From Lasiosphaeria ovina (lineage: Eukaryota > Ascomycota > Sordariomycetes > Sordariales > Lasiosphaeriaceae): DNA of 64,000 nucleotides. The translations under genes were made by a program, and so were the position numbers. Below the pieces are notes generated by a model. The model had not been told where the DNA came from. It made no database searches and saw only the letters and a program-made list of their open reading frames with translations. Shown piece by piece: positions 44,999 through 55,830 of the stretch; position 1 is the stretch's first letter, and every line of letters starts with the position of its first letter. The stretch covers positions 310,001 through 374,000 of the forward strand of contig JAULSN010000001.1 of NCBI GenBank assembly GCA_033439765.1, given 5' to 3'.

Positions 44999-45228
44999 AT
45001 GTCCCACCTACCACCATGGAGGAGGCCATGGGGGCCTCCTAATGGCATTCGTAGCTCGCTTCCGAGCTTGGTCCGCCAACTTTTTAACGGCGAGAAAGTC
45101 AAAGGGCGGGAGCCAAAATCAGAGTAAGTATCCCGCCGCTTCCACACGATGCATTGCTAACGATCTCTGCTTCCAACAGCCAGGAGCTCCCCCCTAACGA
45201 CTTTCCGATGCCGCCTAAAGAGATTTAA
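44999..45228 (+). CDS. Possible 57-aa small protein, 2 exons
   Basis: Exon 1 44999-45123 starts MSHLPPWRRPWGPPNGIRSS. A textbook intron follows (gtaagta donor, GCTAAC branch, caacag acceptor, 56 bp), and exon 2 (45180-45228) finishes ELPPNDFPMPPKEI then TAA in phase. The basic, Pro/Trp-rich N-terminus could be an organelle-targeting or membrane-proximal segment. Family not recognised; upstream exons may exist. Support is mainly the intron quality. Confidence 0.4.
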
Positions 45229-47237
45229 GGGCGGTGGGCTCACTTTGGCAATTCGGGGGGGGGGCGAAAGTGGAATCTCTAACATGGGAAGAGTCCAGTA
45301 ACATTTCTTCATGTCGAGGCAGCGGCGGCAGTCTTCGCAGACCTACTGATCGCCTTCGCGTCTCACTGTTGCTCACTCAGCCGCCGATCACTCTATCATC
45401 ACGGATAGCCGGGATTTCTTCAAGTTCAAGCTTACGCCAGGCGGAGGGTGACGATTCGTTTCAAGACGTGGTGGGGCGAAATGGTCTTGTTAGAATCACC
45501 AGGGTACCGGTACTGGACTCAACAGGGCGCGCTGCGCGCTATAAGCTGGTGGTTCAAGTGATGGATTCGTTATGTGTGTTCTTCTTCTTGTTGCCCTGAG
45601 CAGGCGGCCGTAGGCCGATATATATATCCTGCTCTGCGTCACCACAGCCACTGCGTGGCTGGGTCGCAGAGCCGCAGGCTCCCTTGACTGACATGCGCGT
45701 CATTCCAACAGGTCTAGAATGGCTTTTGCTGTCTATGTGGTGCCCCGACACGCTGGTTTCAGTGCTATAACGGACTGGGTGGCTAGCGATGGGGGGATCT
45801 GGGTTCTTAAAGTCGATAGGGTAATATCAACACCTCTCACTTGCGTCAAAAGTGCCATCCCACAATACATATAACCCCATGTAAGATCGAGTGAATTGAG
45901 CAAGACATGTATACGTTGGTCACAACTGGAGTGCTATGTAACAGGTCTCTTGCTGGGGCTATGAGCAGTGGTGTCTAAACCAAGCTATCATAATCTTGGG
46001 TTGACGAGAGGATGGGTGCGGACAGGCAGGCGCTGGGCCAGGCATGATAGCTATTATTTCCGCGAAATTGGCAGTCTGGCCATTGCCAGAGTGTTACAGC
46101 CGGCACACGGCCTTTGAGCCCGGCGGAGTGTTTCGAATGGGTTCTTAACTCAGCTTCCTTTCTACGGCGTAGCACTCATTCGTGATTAAGATACATTCAC
46201 CACTCCTACCGTCTATATATCGGCTAATGAAGATTTCTAGTACAAGAAGACAATGCATGTATCGTGCCGAGCACGGCAACGAGCAGGACACAAACAAGAA
46301 GGATGTTAACGCTTAGAACACCGAAGAGAAGGAAGTAACGGGGAGTTGAGGGCGACATCACTCGTGAGAGCGAACAGAACACCAACGAGTAGAAAGTTTA
46401 CTGGCAAGGACAAACAGGAATACCGTGCAGCAGCAACTGGGAGGTGTTGTATGTACGAATTTCTCGCCGCTCCAGGAAGGCGGTGATGGTAGCGGTTGCC
46501 GCGCCCAGCTCGCCTCAGCCCTCGTCAAACAGGAACGTGTGTCCATCGTTCCAGTAAAGGCGCCGGCGAGGATGCAAGGGGTGTAGCTTGACTTGGGCCA
46601 GCAGCCGCTGAGTTAGCCAGAATCTCGGCCACTTTGCGAGGTAAACCCTCCAACGGCCACTGTCTTTTGACCTCCTATGGGTCTGACCTGACCCCGAGGT
46701 GGCGGGTTCGTCCAGACTATACACTGAACTCGACGCCTTGCTCGACCGACCGCCGAGTCTCGTTGGTGTTGCGGGTTTTGCGGCGCATTGGGCCGTGCTC
46801 GGTACGTGGCCATGTCCGTGTTCAGGCGCATCTGACAGGGCTGGGGGCTCGTGGGCTGGCTTTGCTGCTGCTTTGATTTTCCTAAAACGACGCGGGAGCT
46901 GAGGTGGACTAAGTGATTGGGCGGACTTTGCGCTACAACTAGTGACTGCTATTCGTCCATGACTTTGTTCTGCCTAGCTGGAACGAGGGGTTTCGTAGCA
47001 GGGTCGGGTGTTGCGATTTGCCATGTTACCCTTAAGAATAATAAGAACCCGGGGGTCCTTGACGGTAAGAACCTCAGTAGCTAGCAGCCACATTAAGTCC
47101 TAGTAGGGGAACTAAGAATACCCGAAAGAAATGTGGACGAGAGTTGTGATCATACGAAAGTAGATCGGATGATGACAAATCAATATAGGCATCAATTCCG
47201 TCTGATGCTGACATCAAAGCTCATACAGCGGGGACCT
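45229..47237. other. 2-kb intergenic region before the tRNA
   Basis: A G-homopolymer lies near 45257-45266. A hairpin-forming word (CAGCCACTGCGTGGCTG) lies near 45644. No gene supported. Confidence 0.4.
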
Positions 47238-47309
47238 GCCCGCATGGCTCAGTGGTAGAGCGTATCACTAGTAATGATAAGGTCATCAGTTCGATTCTGA
47301 TTGTGGGCA
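47238..47309 (+). tRNA. tRNA-Thr (anticodon AGT), intronless
   Basis: A 72-nt cloverleaf. Acceptor arm GCCCGCA pairs with TGTGGGC (one G-T wobble), discriminator A. D arm GCTC/GAGC. Anticodon stem TATCA/TGATA with loop CTAGTAA, anticodon AGT. T arm ATCAG/CTGAT with loop TTCGATT. The 3' CCA is not encoded, as expected for a nuclear eukaryotic tRNA. Internal A and B boxes are intact. A T6 run follows five bases later. Confidence 0.96.
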
Positions 47310-47313
47310 TCAC

Positions 47314-47319
47314 TTTTTT
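47314..47319 (+). terminator. RNA polymerase III terminator
   Basis: TTTTTT, five bases after the tRNA-Thr 3' end. Confidence 0.85.
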
Positions 47320-48184
47320 GACTTTTTCTATTTTTGCCTCGCATCTCCTTTTACCTTTTGGCTATAAAAACGTGATTTGTCCTTCCATCTATCTCGGATA
47401 GTAAGAATCGCCTGAGTAAGACCGTTTGTGTTGTTGCGGGTGCGCCTTTTTTTTTGTCCAATTGATCGCTTTCCCCCAATTTTGGTTTGTCGGCTCGAAC
47501 AATTCCTTTGTCACTACAGCCGTCGATGCGCAATATTTCAGGCACATTGTTATTGAACACGACACATACAGAGCCGTCTAGTTACGTAGACAGCCGGCAT
47601 GTTAATGTAATTTTGAACAGGGAAAGGGGCTATCTTTACACCCCATCACCTTGAGCGCTGTATCTTTCAGCTTCAGTTGTCTAGAAGCAGCCCCGGGAGA
47701 CACAAGCAAAGTAGCAGCCAACAACAAACACGCCCAGGTTGAGGGATTCAGGAAAACCCTTGGTCAGGGCGGGGAGCCAGCAAGAAACGCAACACCACAA
47801 CACATCTCCATATGACCAAGCCCAGGCAACCTCCCTCAGAATATCAACAAGGTTTCCATGCTGCATCTATCTGGTGGGGGGTATCTAGAAATATGCAAAG
47901 CAGCCAGCCAACTCTCAATCTGTACCGGCGGTGGGTTTCCATCTATCCATGCCACGAATCCGTCCTCCGACCAATTCCCATCCTCTGCCCCTATGGAAGA
48001 AAATAAACCTAATAGATAGATGGACCCAGCGTAGCTTCGCTTTAATGCTTTACAAAAAAAGCCAAGAATTAAACGCCCCTGAAGAACCCAAGCCCATACC
48101 GAAAAACCTCTGTCAATGCCCGCTGCAGTGAAAAACAAAACTCCGTCATAAACTCATGGCTACCAAATAGAGAGCATCCAGTAA
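47320..48184. other. Intergenic region
   Basis: 3' side of the UVRAG-like gene. No gene supported. Confidence 0.4.
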
Positions 48185-50080
48185 TCAACGCGCGGCATTC
48201 TCCCTAAGACCCTTGGTGCGCAGCGTCAGCTTAGTCTCGCTGTCGTGGAAGGGCAGGGACATCAGTGACGGCGGCCGCGGGGTTGCCGCCTTTGCCGGCT
48301 GCTTCTGCCCGTCGCCGGTATTGCTGCCCTGGGAAATGGCGCGGCGGAGCTCGTCGCGGGTCTTGCCAAAGGCGTCGCTGGCGTCGCTGCCGCGGCGGCT
48401 GCCGGCGGGGGTGCTTCCCGCGTCGTCGCCATCGCCGCCTGCCTCTGCAACACTCAAACTGTTCTTCATGCGGCCGGCCCACAGCCCGCGCACGCCGCCG
48501 CGCTTGCGCTCAGGCACCTCGTCGCCGCTGCCGGCGCTGCACACGTACAGCAAGTACTTGAGGTTGGGCAGCGTGTGGCGGATGTCGACGACCTTGAGCC
48601 CTTGCGAGGCGCACAGGGCCTCGATGTCCTTGTTGAGCAGGAACCAGCCGTAGTCGAAGCGGAACTGCGCGCTGGAACCGCCGCGCGGAACGTGCAAGGG
48701 GAACTCGCGCTGCGGGTCGGCCAGCTGGCTGATGTCATCGCGGATGCTGGCGCGCGATCCGAATGGCTGGATCGGGTAGGGAAGCGGCACCGAGAGGTAG
48801 TACTGCAGCGCGTCGACCAGGCGGGCGACGTAGCCGAGCGCGGCTGACAGAGCGTCCTCGCCAGCCGACCTGAGCGTCGAGTCGTAGACGGTGTTGGGTA
48901 GGGGGATGCCGCAGATCTGGAACGAGAGCGGCGGGCCCATGGGGACGGGGGTGATGTTGTAGATGAGCGACAGGTCCTCGCAGATGCGCCGGCGCTGCCC
49001 GTGGATCAGCTCCTTAGTCTCGGCAACCGACTTGCGCGACTCTGCGAGCTTCTCGGCGGCGTTCTCGACGTCTTTTTCGGCCTTCTCCTGCAGAGCCCGG
49101 CCCTCGGCAATTGCCGATCTGCGCGCGGCGATGGACGCTTTGAGGTCCTCGTTCCGCTTTTGAGCGACTGCGACAGCCTTGCGTTGCTGCGCCAGATACC
49201 TGTTAACGCGCGCCAGTTTGTCCTCGGCCTTGGGCAGCTCGTTCTTGGGCTCCTTCTCCAACAGGTCATTAATCTGCTGCGAGAGTGCGTCACGGGTTGC
49301 GATGGCATCTTGAATCGAGTTATCGAGCGTGGCCAGGCGCATCAACGCATTGTACGACGACGTAGGGAGCAAAGCTGTCTTCTTAGGGGGCGGGTAGTTG
49401 TTGGAGAGCTCGATCGAGTATATTCCATCCATCATATGGAATACGAGGCTGTTAGGGGGAAAGTGGACGTTTTGCAGGGTGCCCAGCCAGTTCAGGGCCC
49501 GTAGATCGACTTCATCTTCGAGCAACAGGCTCCAGTCGCCCTTCCGCTTTGTCCAGACTTTGACGGTGACCTGGGGGGATCGTGTGACCGAGGGAGCGAG
49601 TTCGGTGAGTTCGAAGAATTGGAAATTGAAGTTCTAGCAGCAGGAGAGTTAGCTCGCGTGCCACGCGCCGGCGGCAGGTTCCTTCGGGTGCTAGAAGCAT
49701 ACCGCTGACCGTTCGGCGACCTCGCTGATGTAGACGGGATCCTCCTCGCCCTCGACATGGAGTGAGAAGAAGGCGTCGGCCAGTCTGTTGTTGAAGATCT
49801 CCTCCATGTTCTTCTGCCGCGTCAGCGGGCTCGCATTGCCAAGGTTAGTGCTGCGGCGCCGGCCGGCGGGGGGGCGAAGGTCGTCTGAGGAGAGGGCATG
49901 CTGGAGCTGGGGCGCGTTGCGGAGGGCCTCGATCTTAGCGGGACTCTTGTTAAGAGCAGCGTCGTCAATGGTGCGTCCGCGGGGGCGGGTGAAGGCGAGG
50001 TTTCGGAGGTAGATGCCTCGGAGATGGCGCAGCTTGCGGTTCTGCGGCAGCAGGAGCGGGCGAGTTGACTCGGACGACAT
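48185..50080 (-). CDS. UVRAG/Vps38-like protein (ATG14/UVRAG family), 608 aa, 2 exons
   Basis: Exons 50080-49703 and 49633-48185 join in phase to 609 codons. The N-terminal part holds RKLRHLRGIYLRNLAF and a C2-like region (ADAFFSLHVEGEEDPVYISE, VTVKVWTKRKGDWSLLLEDE). A long coiled coil follows (about residues 240-350, with ALSQQINDLLEKEPKNELPK and RRSAIAEGRALQEKAEKDVE). After the coil comes the conserved BARA-like core, with RRRICEDLSLIYNITPV, FQICGIPLPN, ALGYVARLVDALQYYLSVPL and FRFDYGWFLLNKDIEALCAS. This order matches fungal UVRAG/Vps38, a subunit of the Vps34 PI3-kinase complex II acting at endosomes. The C-terminal tail is Ser/Gly-rich and disordered. Atg14 is the main alternative, but the N-terminal C2-like part and the position of the coil favour UVRAG. 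Confidence 0.85.
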
Positions 50081-51096
50081 TGTCACATGTCGATGTCGCT
50101 GCTGCACGACGGAGCAATGAGGGAGGCCAAACGATGCAAGCAAGTAATGCAGCAAAGTAGCATTGGCTGTCCTCGGGACGCGCGCTTCGTGGAGCGGATG
50201 TGGATGTCGTCTGTCTCGAACTCGAAGCTAGTCAAAATAAAAAAGACAATGGAACGCCAACGCACTGCGACCCGACCGAGCTCGCCAGAGCTGATGCTTT
50301 TCGGAGCTTCGGGAAGCTCTGGCAGGGGCTAGCTACAGTGAGCACCTGGGCTAGCACAACTGCATGGTCCGTGCCTTCCCCAAACGCCATCGGGTCCCGC
50401 TGGAATCCCTTCTGGATTTTCAGTCCACCAGTATGCGGGTAGTGGAGGTCATCAGGTAAGCACAACTTCTGGTTCGTTTCCAGGTTGCCTTTGCTTTCAC
50501 AGCAACTGCATGTTTGTTTTAAAACGGCCTTGCCCGGGTGTAAGTAATCACTTAGAGCTGCGAGAAACTGACTAGGTAATTAGATGACTATAGCTGACTC
50601 CGTTTTCCTAGCTTTCTCGTCCTCGAATTGCCATAATACTGAGCACCGATGAAGGCTTCATCCAAGGCCATCCATGACCCACAGGACATGATGCCTCTCC
50701 GCATCGCCATGTGTTGAGAGCAAGAACAGGGACGTCAGTAATGGTCAGTATATACCCGACTTAGGTAGGTAGGTACTCATTTTACATGTATACATGTATT
50801 TGCGCCTTTTTATGCTAACTGGTTGTTTTGCTTGTCAATTAATATAGGCAATCGCCTACCTAGTTAGCTGCTCTCGTGTGTTATGAGCTCGTTTTCTGTC
50901 CTCTGTTTGCCAGATCTTGTCTAACAACTCCACGCCTTCCGTGCCGATTTACCGCAGCAGCTTTCTCATACCAGTTACCACACCCAATTCCCGACCCCGT
51001 AAAGCACGACCGCAGGATGCAATACAATAAAATGCTCAAACCGCTACAAAATATCTTACAGCGAAATAAACGGACACGCGTTACCGACCCCGCTGC
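50081..51096. other. Intergenic region
   Basis: 5' side of the UVRAG-like gene and 3' side of the membrane-protein gene. GTAGGTAGGTA units occur near 50764. No gene supported. Confidence 0.4.
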
Positions 51097-52331
51097 TCAT
51101 GGACGGTACGGCCGGTAGTACGGCGAGGGCGGCGGCTCCAGCTGCGTGCCCGGACCGCGGAACGGATCTGCCGTCGGCGTGAGCAGTCTCTGCCCGCGGT
51201 ACCAGCCGGGGATCTCGTTGGCGCCCGTGAGGTCCGAGCTGGAGCCATGCTTCAAGCCATACAGGCGATCCAGCTCCTGGTCTTCGCGGCGGCTGTTTCG
51301 CCGTCGCCAGGCGAATATCAGCACCGACACGACGAGCACCACGGCTGCGATCCCGCCCCCGATCCCGAGCCCGACTTTGGTGCCCGTCGCTAAGCCGCCG
51401 CTACCTGAGGACGGGTCTGCTGTCTGCTCCGCATCGCTGGGAGGCCGTGCCGCTCCAGTGCCGCTGTTGCTGGCGGTGCTGCTCCCAGTTCCCGTGGCCG
51501 GCGGCAGCAGTCCGTCTGTTTCGAGCGTCGACACGCCAGACGCCACGCCTGTGTTGACCGTCTTGGTTCCCGAGGCTGTTGGTGGCCGGTCGGTCGCCGT
51601 CCCGTTTGAGGCTGCCCCCGTGGCTGCTGCTCCTGGCTCTGGTGTCGTCGTCGGGCCAGCCGTCGCTGACGTCTCTGTGGTGGTGTCGCTGCTTTGCCAG
51701 TTGATCTGGATCATGGGCGCGAACAGGCTGAAGGCCGTGATGGAGGCTGCGGGATCAGGCACTGTCTGAACCGCAAAGTCACCCATCTCGGTCCCCTCAC
51801 ACGTTACCGTCTGCACCATAGTCGACGTGGCGACCACAGTGCATGTTTGGCCGTTGATGTTCGCACAGCCGTAACCGCTGCGTGTGTCAGCAAGAACGAA
51901 GCCTAGATAGCCCAAAGCCGACCGGCGTACCTCGGACAGCAGCCCACGGCTGTCTCGCCGTCCAGCAGCTTGAACTGCACTGGCCATCCCGACGCTCCGC
52001 CACTGCCCCCCGTCGCTGAGCACGCCGTGGCATACCCGATCGGGCAGTGCAGACCCGGCGAGTAATACCCCCAGCCGCCAAGTGGCGCCGACTTGGCCTC
52101 GGCGCCGCTGGACGTCGGCGGCCAGCAGGATGTGGCGTCAACGGCCTTGCCCCGCACGCATGTTTGCCCGAGATATGCGATATTGGCTGCCGACCCTCCC
52201 AGCAGCCCGAGACCGAGCAAGCCGGCGTCGACTGACCCTACCCCTACCGTGCACGCCGCCGGCGGTGTAAAGGTGGTGGTCAACGGCCCGAGAACGGTAG
52301 GTGCTTGCCCTACGAGAATTGTTGCCGACAT
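51097..52331 (-). CDS. Single-pass membrane protein with Cys ectodomain, 393 aa, 2 exons
   Basis: Exons 52331-51931 and 51877-51097 join in phase across a 53-bp intron (gtacgc donor, GCTGAC branch, cgcag acceptor), restoring CCPSGYGCANINGQTC at the junction. Layout: N-terminal Cys-containing region (TCVRGKAVDATSCWPPTSSG, GYYSPGLHCPIGYATAC); a Ser/Thr/Pro/Gly-rich, probably O-glycosylated linker (about residues 195-295); one transmembrane helix (about 304-324, GIGGGIAAVVLVVSVLIFAW) with a WRRRNSRR stop-transfer; and a 60-residue tail ending in SPYYRPYRP. No obvious cleavable signal peptide. Such fungal proteins are placed at the cell surface and sometimes likened to wall-stress sensors, but no WSC domain is seen. 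It resembles the partial protein at 33866-34534. Confidence 0.78.
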
Positions 52332-53699
52332 TGCTGCTGCTGCTTGTTGTTTGCTGTATTGAAGACCCACGGGTTTTCCTCACTCATGATGCCCGGGGAT
52401 AACTGAGCAAGCCACCGTCAGAGGGACAAGAGGGGTTTTAGACGTGCCAGCAGCCCAGCCCCCATGCGTGTTTCTCACCCGAGACCTCGCCCAAAATCGT
52501 GTGCGATCTGCCATGTTGGTAATGCGCTTCCCGCCCTCTCAAAAATCGCTTTGGCTCGCAGCCGATGTGTAACCAACGCACACACGCACACACGCACACC
52601 GGATAACACGCAAACGGCCGGTGCCATGTCAAGGCAAATGACATGGTGCGTGGTGGAAGACAGACGGAAACGCACGGCGTTTCAGATTAGCCTGCCGCCC
52701 CCAGGACGGGCCAGGAGTAACCGACCGAGCGGATCGCCACAGCAGCGATCTCTAAAAAGGGAGCCGCCCTTCTGCCGATCACTTCCCAAAGTCGCCGCCG
52801 TGCTCCCCCGCATTGCCTTGCGCCCCTGGCGATCGCTCTCGCTGATTGCGAGCGCAGCCCGTTTTCTTTCCCACCAGTGTGGGGAAACCCTCTTTTCTTC
52901 TTTAGCAGATTGTCGAGGTTAGCTAGCGCGTGGGTGGGCTCGCTCAGGTAGGACGGGGTCGTCCAGCCTGGATAATGAAACAAGTTTTCCTTTTCCCGCT
53001 GTCGTGGTGTGGTTGCGCAGAGCTGGCATGCAGGGGTTTCAAGTCTCGACGGGAAGTGGGAAAAAAAGGGGCTGCTGGCTGTGCTGCACACGCTGCCTGT
53101 GCGTCATTTACCCAGTGGCCCGTTGCCCACTAAGCCAAGCCGGTGACGACAGTGCCATCTTGCTTGCCTCGGTACTTCGCTGCGCTCTGCGCTCCCCGCG
53201 ATAGCTCCCTTTCTTCTTTCTAGGGACCCTTCCTTGGTGTTAAAATCTATGAGCACGGCCCGTTGTCATCGTCGCTGCGATAGTTCATTTTCCCTCATAT
53301 ATCTTTACGAATACAAACGGCATTATTTCATCTTTCGCAATTCGCAAGCATGATACAGAGCAACATATGGGTTGGCTCAGATACAGAAGTGGCTGAAGCT
53401 GCCAGATAAGGCAACGATAAGCTCCGAGACAAGCAGACAACATCTTTGCAGTGGCTTTCGCGCAGCCACCTTCGCATCACCTTGTCTGCTCAGCCACCGC
53501 CCTTATGTCAAATCGAGGCTTCATCGCTCAGAGCCTGACGGCGATGACGAACCCCCCACCTCTCTTCCGGTTTTCATCCTCTACTCTCTTCATCGCTGAC
53601 TTTTCGTACCATGATCCCAGCATGTAGATTCGTTTCGTCGACACAAGAAGCTTGTTTGCGCTCTTTCTCTGCCCTGTGAAGCGTAGAGGATTTAAACCA
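52332..53699. other. Intergenic region
   Basis: Promoter side of the membrane-protein gene. ACACACGC short tandem units lie near 52578-52600. No gene supported. Confidence 0.4.
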
Positions 53700-53712
53700 C
53701 CTGAGACTACTT

Positions 53713-54612
53713 TTGGACAGGACAGATCTCGTCGTCGGAAGATATGAGTCCCGAGGGTTGGGCGGACTGCAGATGCTCGAAATCCCGAATGTCCAATCAG
53801 CCTCCTCGGTTGGGCTCACCATATTTTGTGGCAGGTTCGAGTCTTTCAGGCCCGAATTTGGAACAATAAAAAAAGTGTACCGAGCTGGGCTGTCACACGG
53901 TGGGCTGCACAGCCATTATCACCAACATCAAAGACTTGGTTGACGAGCTCGAGGGATTTTCGCGCGCGCTCGATGTTCTGGAACAGCAACAGGCACTTTT
54001 GGTGGGAGATGTCGAATCGATTCCCGACCGCCAAAGCCTGAAAGCTTCTCCAGGATCTTGTTAACATGTCATCAAATGTCGCCAGCACCTCATCTTCACC
54101 AAGAATCGCGTCAGAAACTGCCAGTATCCATATCAGCCCCTGCCCAGCTTCGTCGGGAGGCTATGTGAACTCGGTCATGACTGAAAGCAGTCATTATTAC
54201 TACACTGCCACTTCGTGTCGATCGGCGGTACATAACGACATGGTTGACAACACGCCTAGACTCTCGACACGAGATCTGCTACATAATAAACGGCTCATGT
54301 CTGAGAGACTGACTAAGTCCGTAGCGTCACTTCCCTCTTGCGATTCGACTCCGGGTCGACCAACTACGGGAGCGCCATGGCAAGGTTGGAAGCCGAAGAC
54401 GAAGATAACTCGGCCCGTCAGTCAACGTAGCTTCTCTCCCACTCCCACAACGGAATTCCGGTGGCATGGAGAGTGCTCATGAGGTTGAGCATAGTAAAAA
54501 GAAACGCCGTTTCATCAGAAACTTGAACGAATTCACCCAGGGCTCCGTGATGGGCCGGGTCTATACGCCTGCTCCTAGCGATGATTACCAGTCCCTCAAT
54601 CAATTCCGCTAG
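53713..54612 (+). pseudogene. Degraded coding relic, possibly of a fungal STAND/Fungal_N-type protein
   Basis: Protein-like pieces in shifting frames: IITNIKDLVDELEGFSRALD and LLVGDVESIPDRQSLK (53915-54050), which resemble the helical N-terminal domain common in fungal STAND/NLR proteins; MARLEAEDEDNSARQST (near 54380); and a final piece KKKRRFIRNLNEFTQGSVMG ending YTPAPSDDYQSLNQFR then TAG at 54610-54612. Several stops and frame changes separate them. Assignment of the N-terminal piece is weak. Confidence 0.4.
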
Positions 54613-55090
54613 GGCCAGACTAATACAAACGGCTTCTAGAAATAACGGAATGTTAATAACTGAATTATATCATTGTGTATATTTTGATGCGTATTTTCTC
54701 AGTCGCATGTTACGAGCTTCTGTGAGTTAGAACGAGACTCGGGGATCCGGCTGTTTCTGATCTGTTTGCCGAGTTGTGGCTGGCACGACAAAGAAAAATT
54801 GCCAGACCTTGATTTGGAAGAATCGGGGCATTTGCCCTAGCGTGACGTCGCTTCGACTTAATGGCGAATCCGAAAGAATCCCCCACCTAACCCTACCCGC
54901 ACGTTTTTGGCAACCTGCGGTCATCATGATGCTGCGGTGGAGACCAGTGCAGCAACCCTTGGGAGCAAGTCGCCTGCTATAATACCATCCTACGGCAAGA
55001 GTCTGCAACATATACGCTCAAAACCTCTTTGACCCATCTCACAGCACGTCAAGAAGATTACTCCCAAACACATACGCACCAGGTACCAAC
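54613..55090. other. Intergenic region
   Basis: Upstream region of the next gene. No gene seen. Confidence 0.4.
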
Positions 55091-55591
55091 ATGCGCGTCC
55101 TCGTGAACGCCTCCTCGTCACTCTCGCGAGCGGCAGCCTCTCGGGCATTCGCCTCGCACAGCACGCCACTTCCATCATACCTAGGTCCCAGCACTGTCGA
55201 CAGCATGCAAGTGTGGCGGCACATCTACGATCAAGACGCGCCCGACCCGAACGAACTGCCGCTGGGCCTCGTCGCGGGGCGGCGGTCTGACTGGGGGCAC
55301 TGGGACGCGCGCGACACAGGCATCGACGAGCGGACGGCCCCCCTGTGCCGCACCCTCGCGGCTGCGGCGGGCCCACCGTCGCCGCTCATGGCGGCCGTGT
55401 CAGGCGAGGTCAAGGGCAACCCCACCGAGAGCGAGGAGGACGTGGCGGCCGACCGCTCCGACGACGACCCGCTCCCGCCCGAGAAACATAACGTCATCCA
55501 GATGCCCGTGGGCGAGGCGACGCCCAAGCTCACCGACGCCGAGGAGAGCGTTGCTGCTGACAGGTCGGAGGAGAATCCGCTGTCGAGATAG
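55091..55591 (+). CDS. Putative mitochondrial hypothetical protein, 166 aa
   Basis: Single exon; ATG in a good context (CCAACATGC). The first ~25 residues (MRVLVNASSSLSRAAASRAF) are Arg/Ser/Ala-rich without acids, as in a mitochondrial presequence. The rest is acidic and probably disordered. A duplicated motif is visible near the C-terminus: TESEEDVAADRSDDDPL and TDAEESVAADRSEENPL, about 36 residues apart. The protein ends SR four residues after the second copy. Short fungal proteins with TESE..V.ADR motifs are common but uncharacterised. A telomere-like GGGGTTAGGGT lies 40 bp after the stop. Confidence 0.65.
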   Translation: MRVLVNASSSLSRAAASRAFASHSTPLPSYLGPSTVDSMQVWRHIYDQDAPDPNELPLGLVAGRRSDWGHWDARDTGIDERTAPLCRTLAAAAGPPSPLMAAVSGEVKGNPTESEEDVAADRSDDDPLPPEKHNVIQMPVGEATPKLTDAEESVAADRSEENPLSR

Positions 55592-55830
55592 GGGGTTGGT
55601 GCGCCCAGACTACAAAAAAAGAGTTTGTTGGGGTTAGGGTTTTATTTGAAACAAAATCGGAATAAGAGCCGGACTGAGAATTTGGTTGTCCGCTCTGGGT
55701 GTTACGGTTTTACAGAAGTCCCGCCACCGAGGTTTAAAGTTTCTTTATATCAAATCCGTGTATCAAGATAGGTACTCTGAATAGTCTCTAGACTCGATGA
55801 GGCTTGAAACAACACATGGCTATGGAGTAG

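Noticed and set aside
54066..54482. 138-codon frame with Ser/Thr-rich product
   Set aside because: It conflicts with protein-like pieces in other frames on the same strand, so the region is better read as a broken gene.
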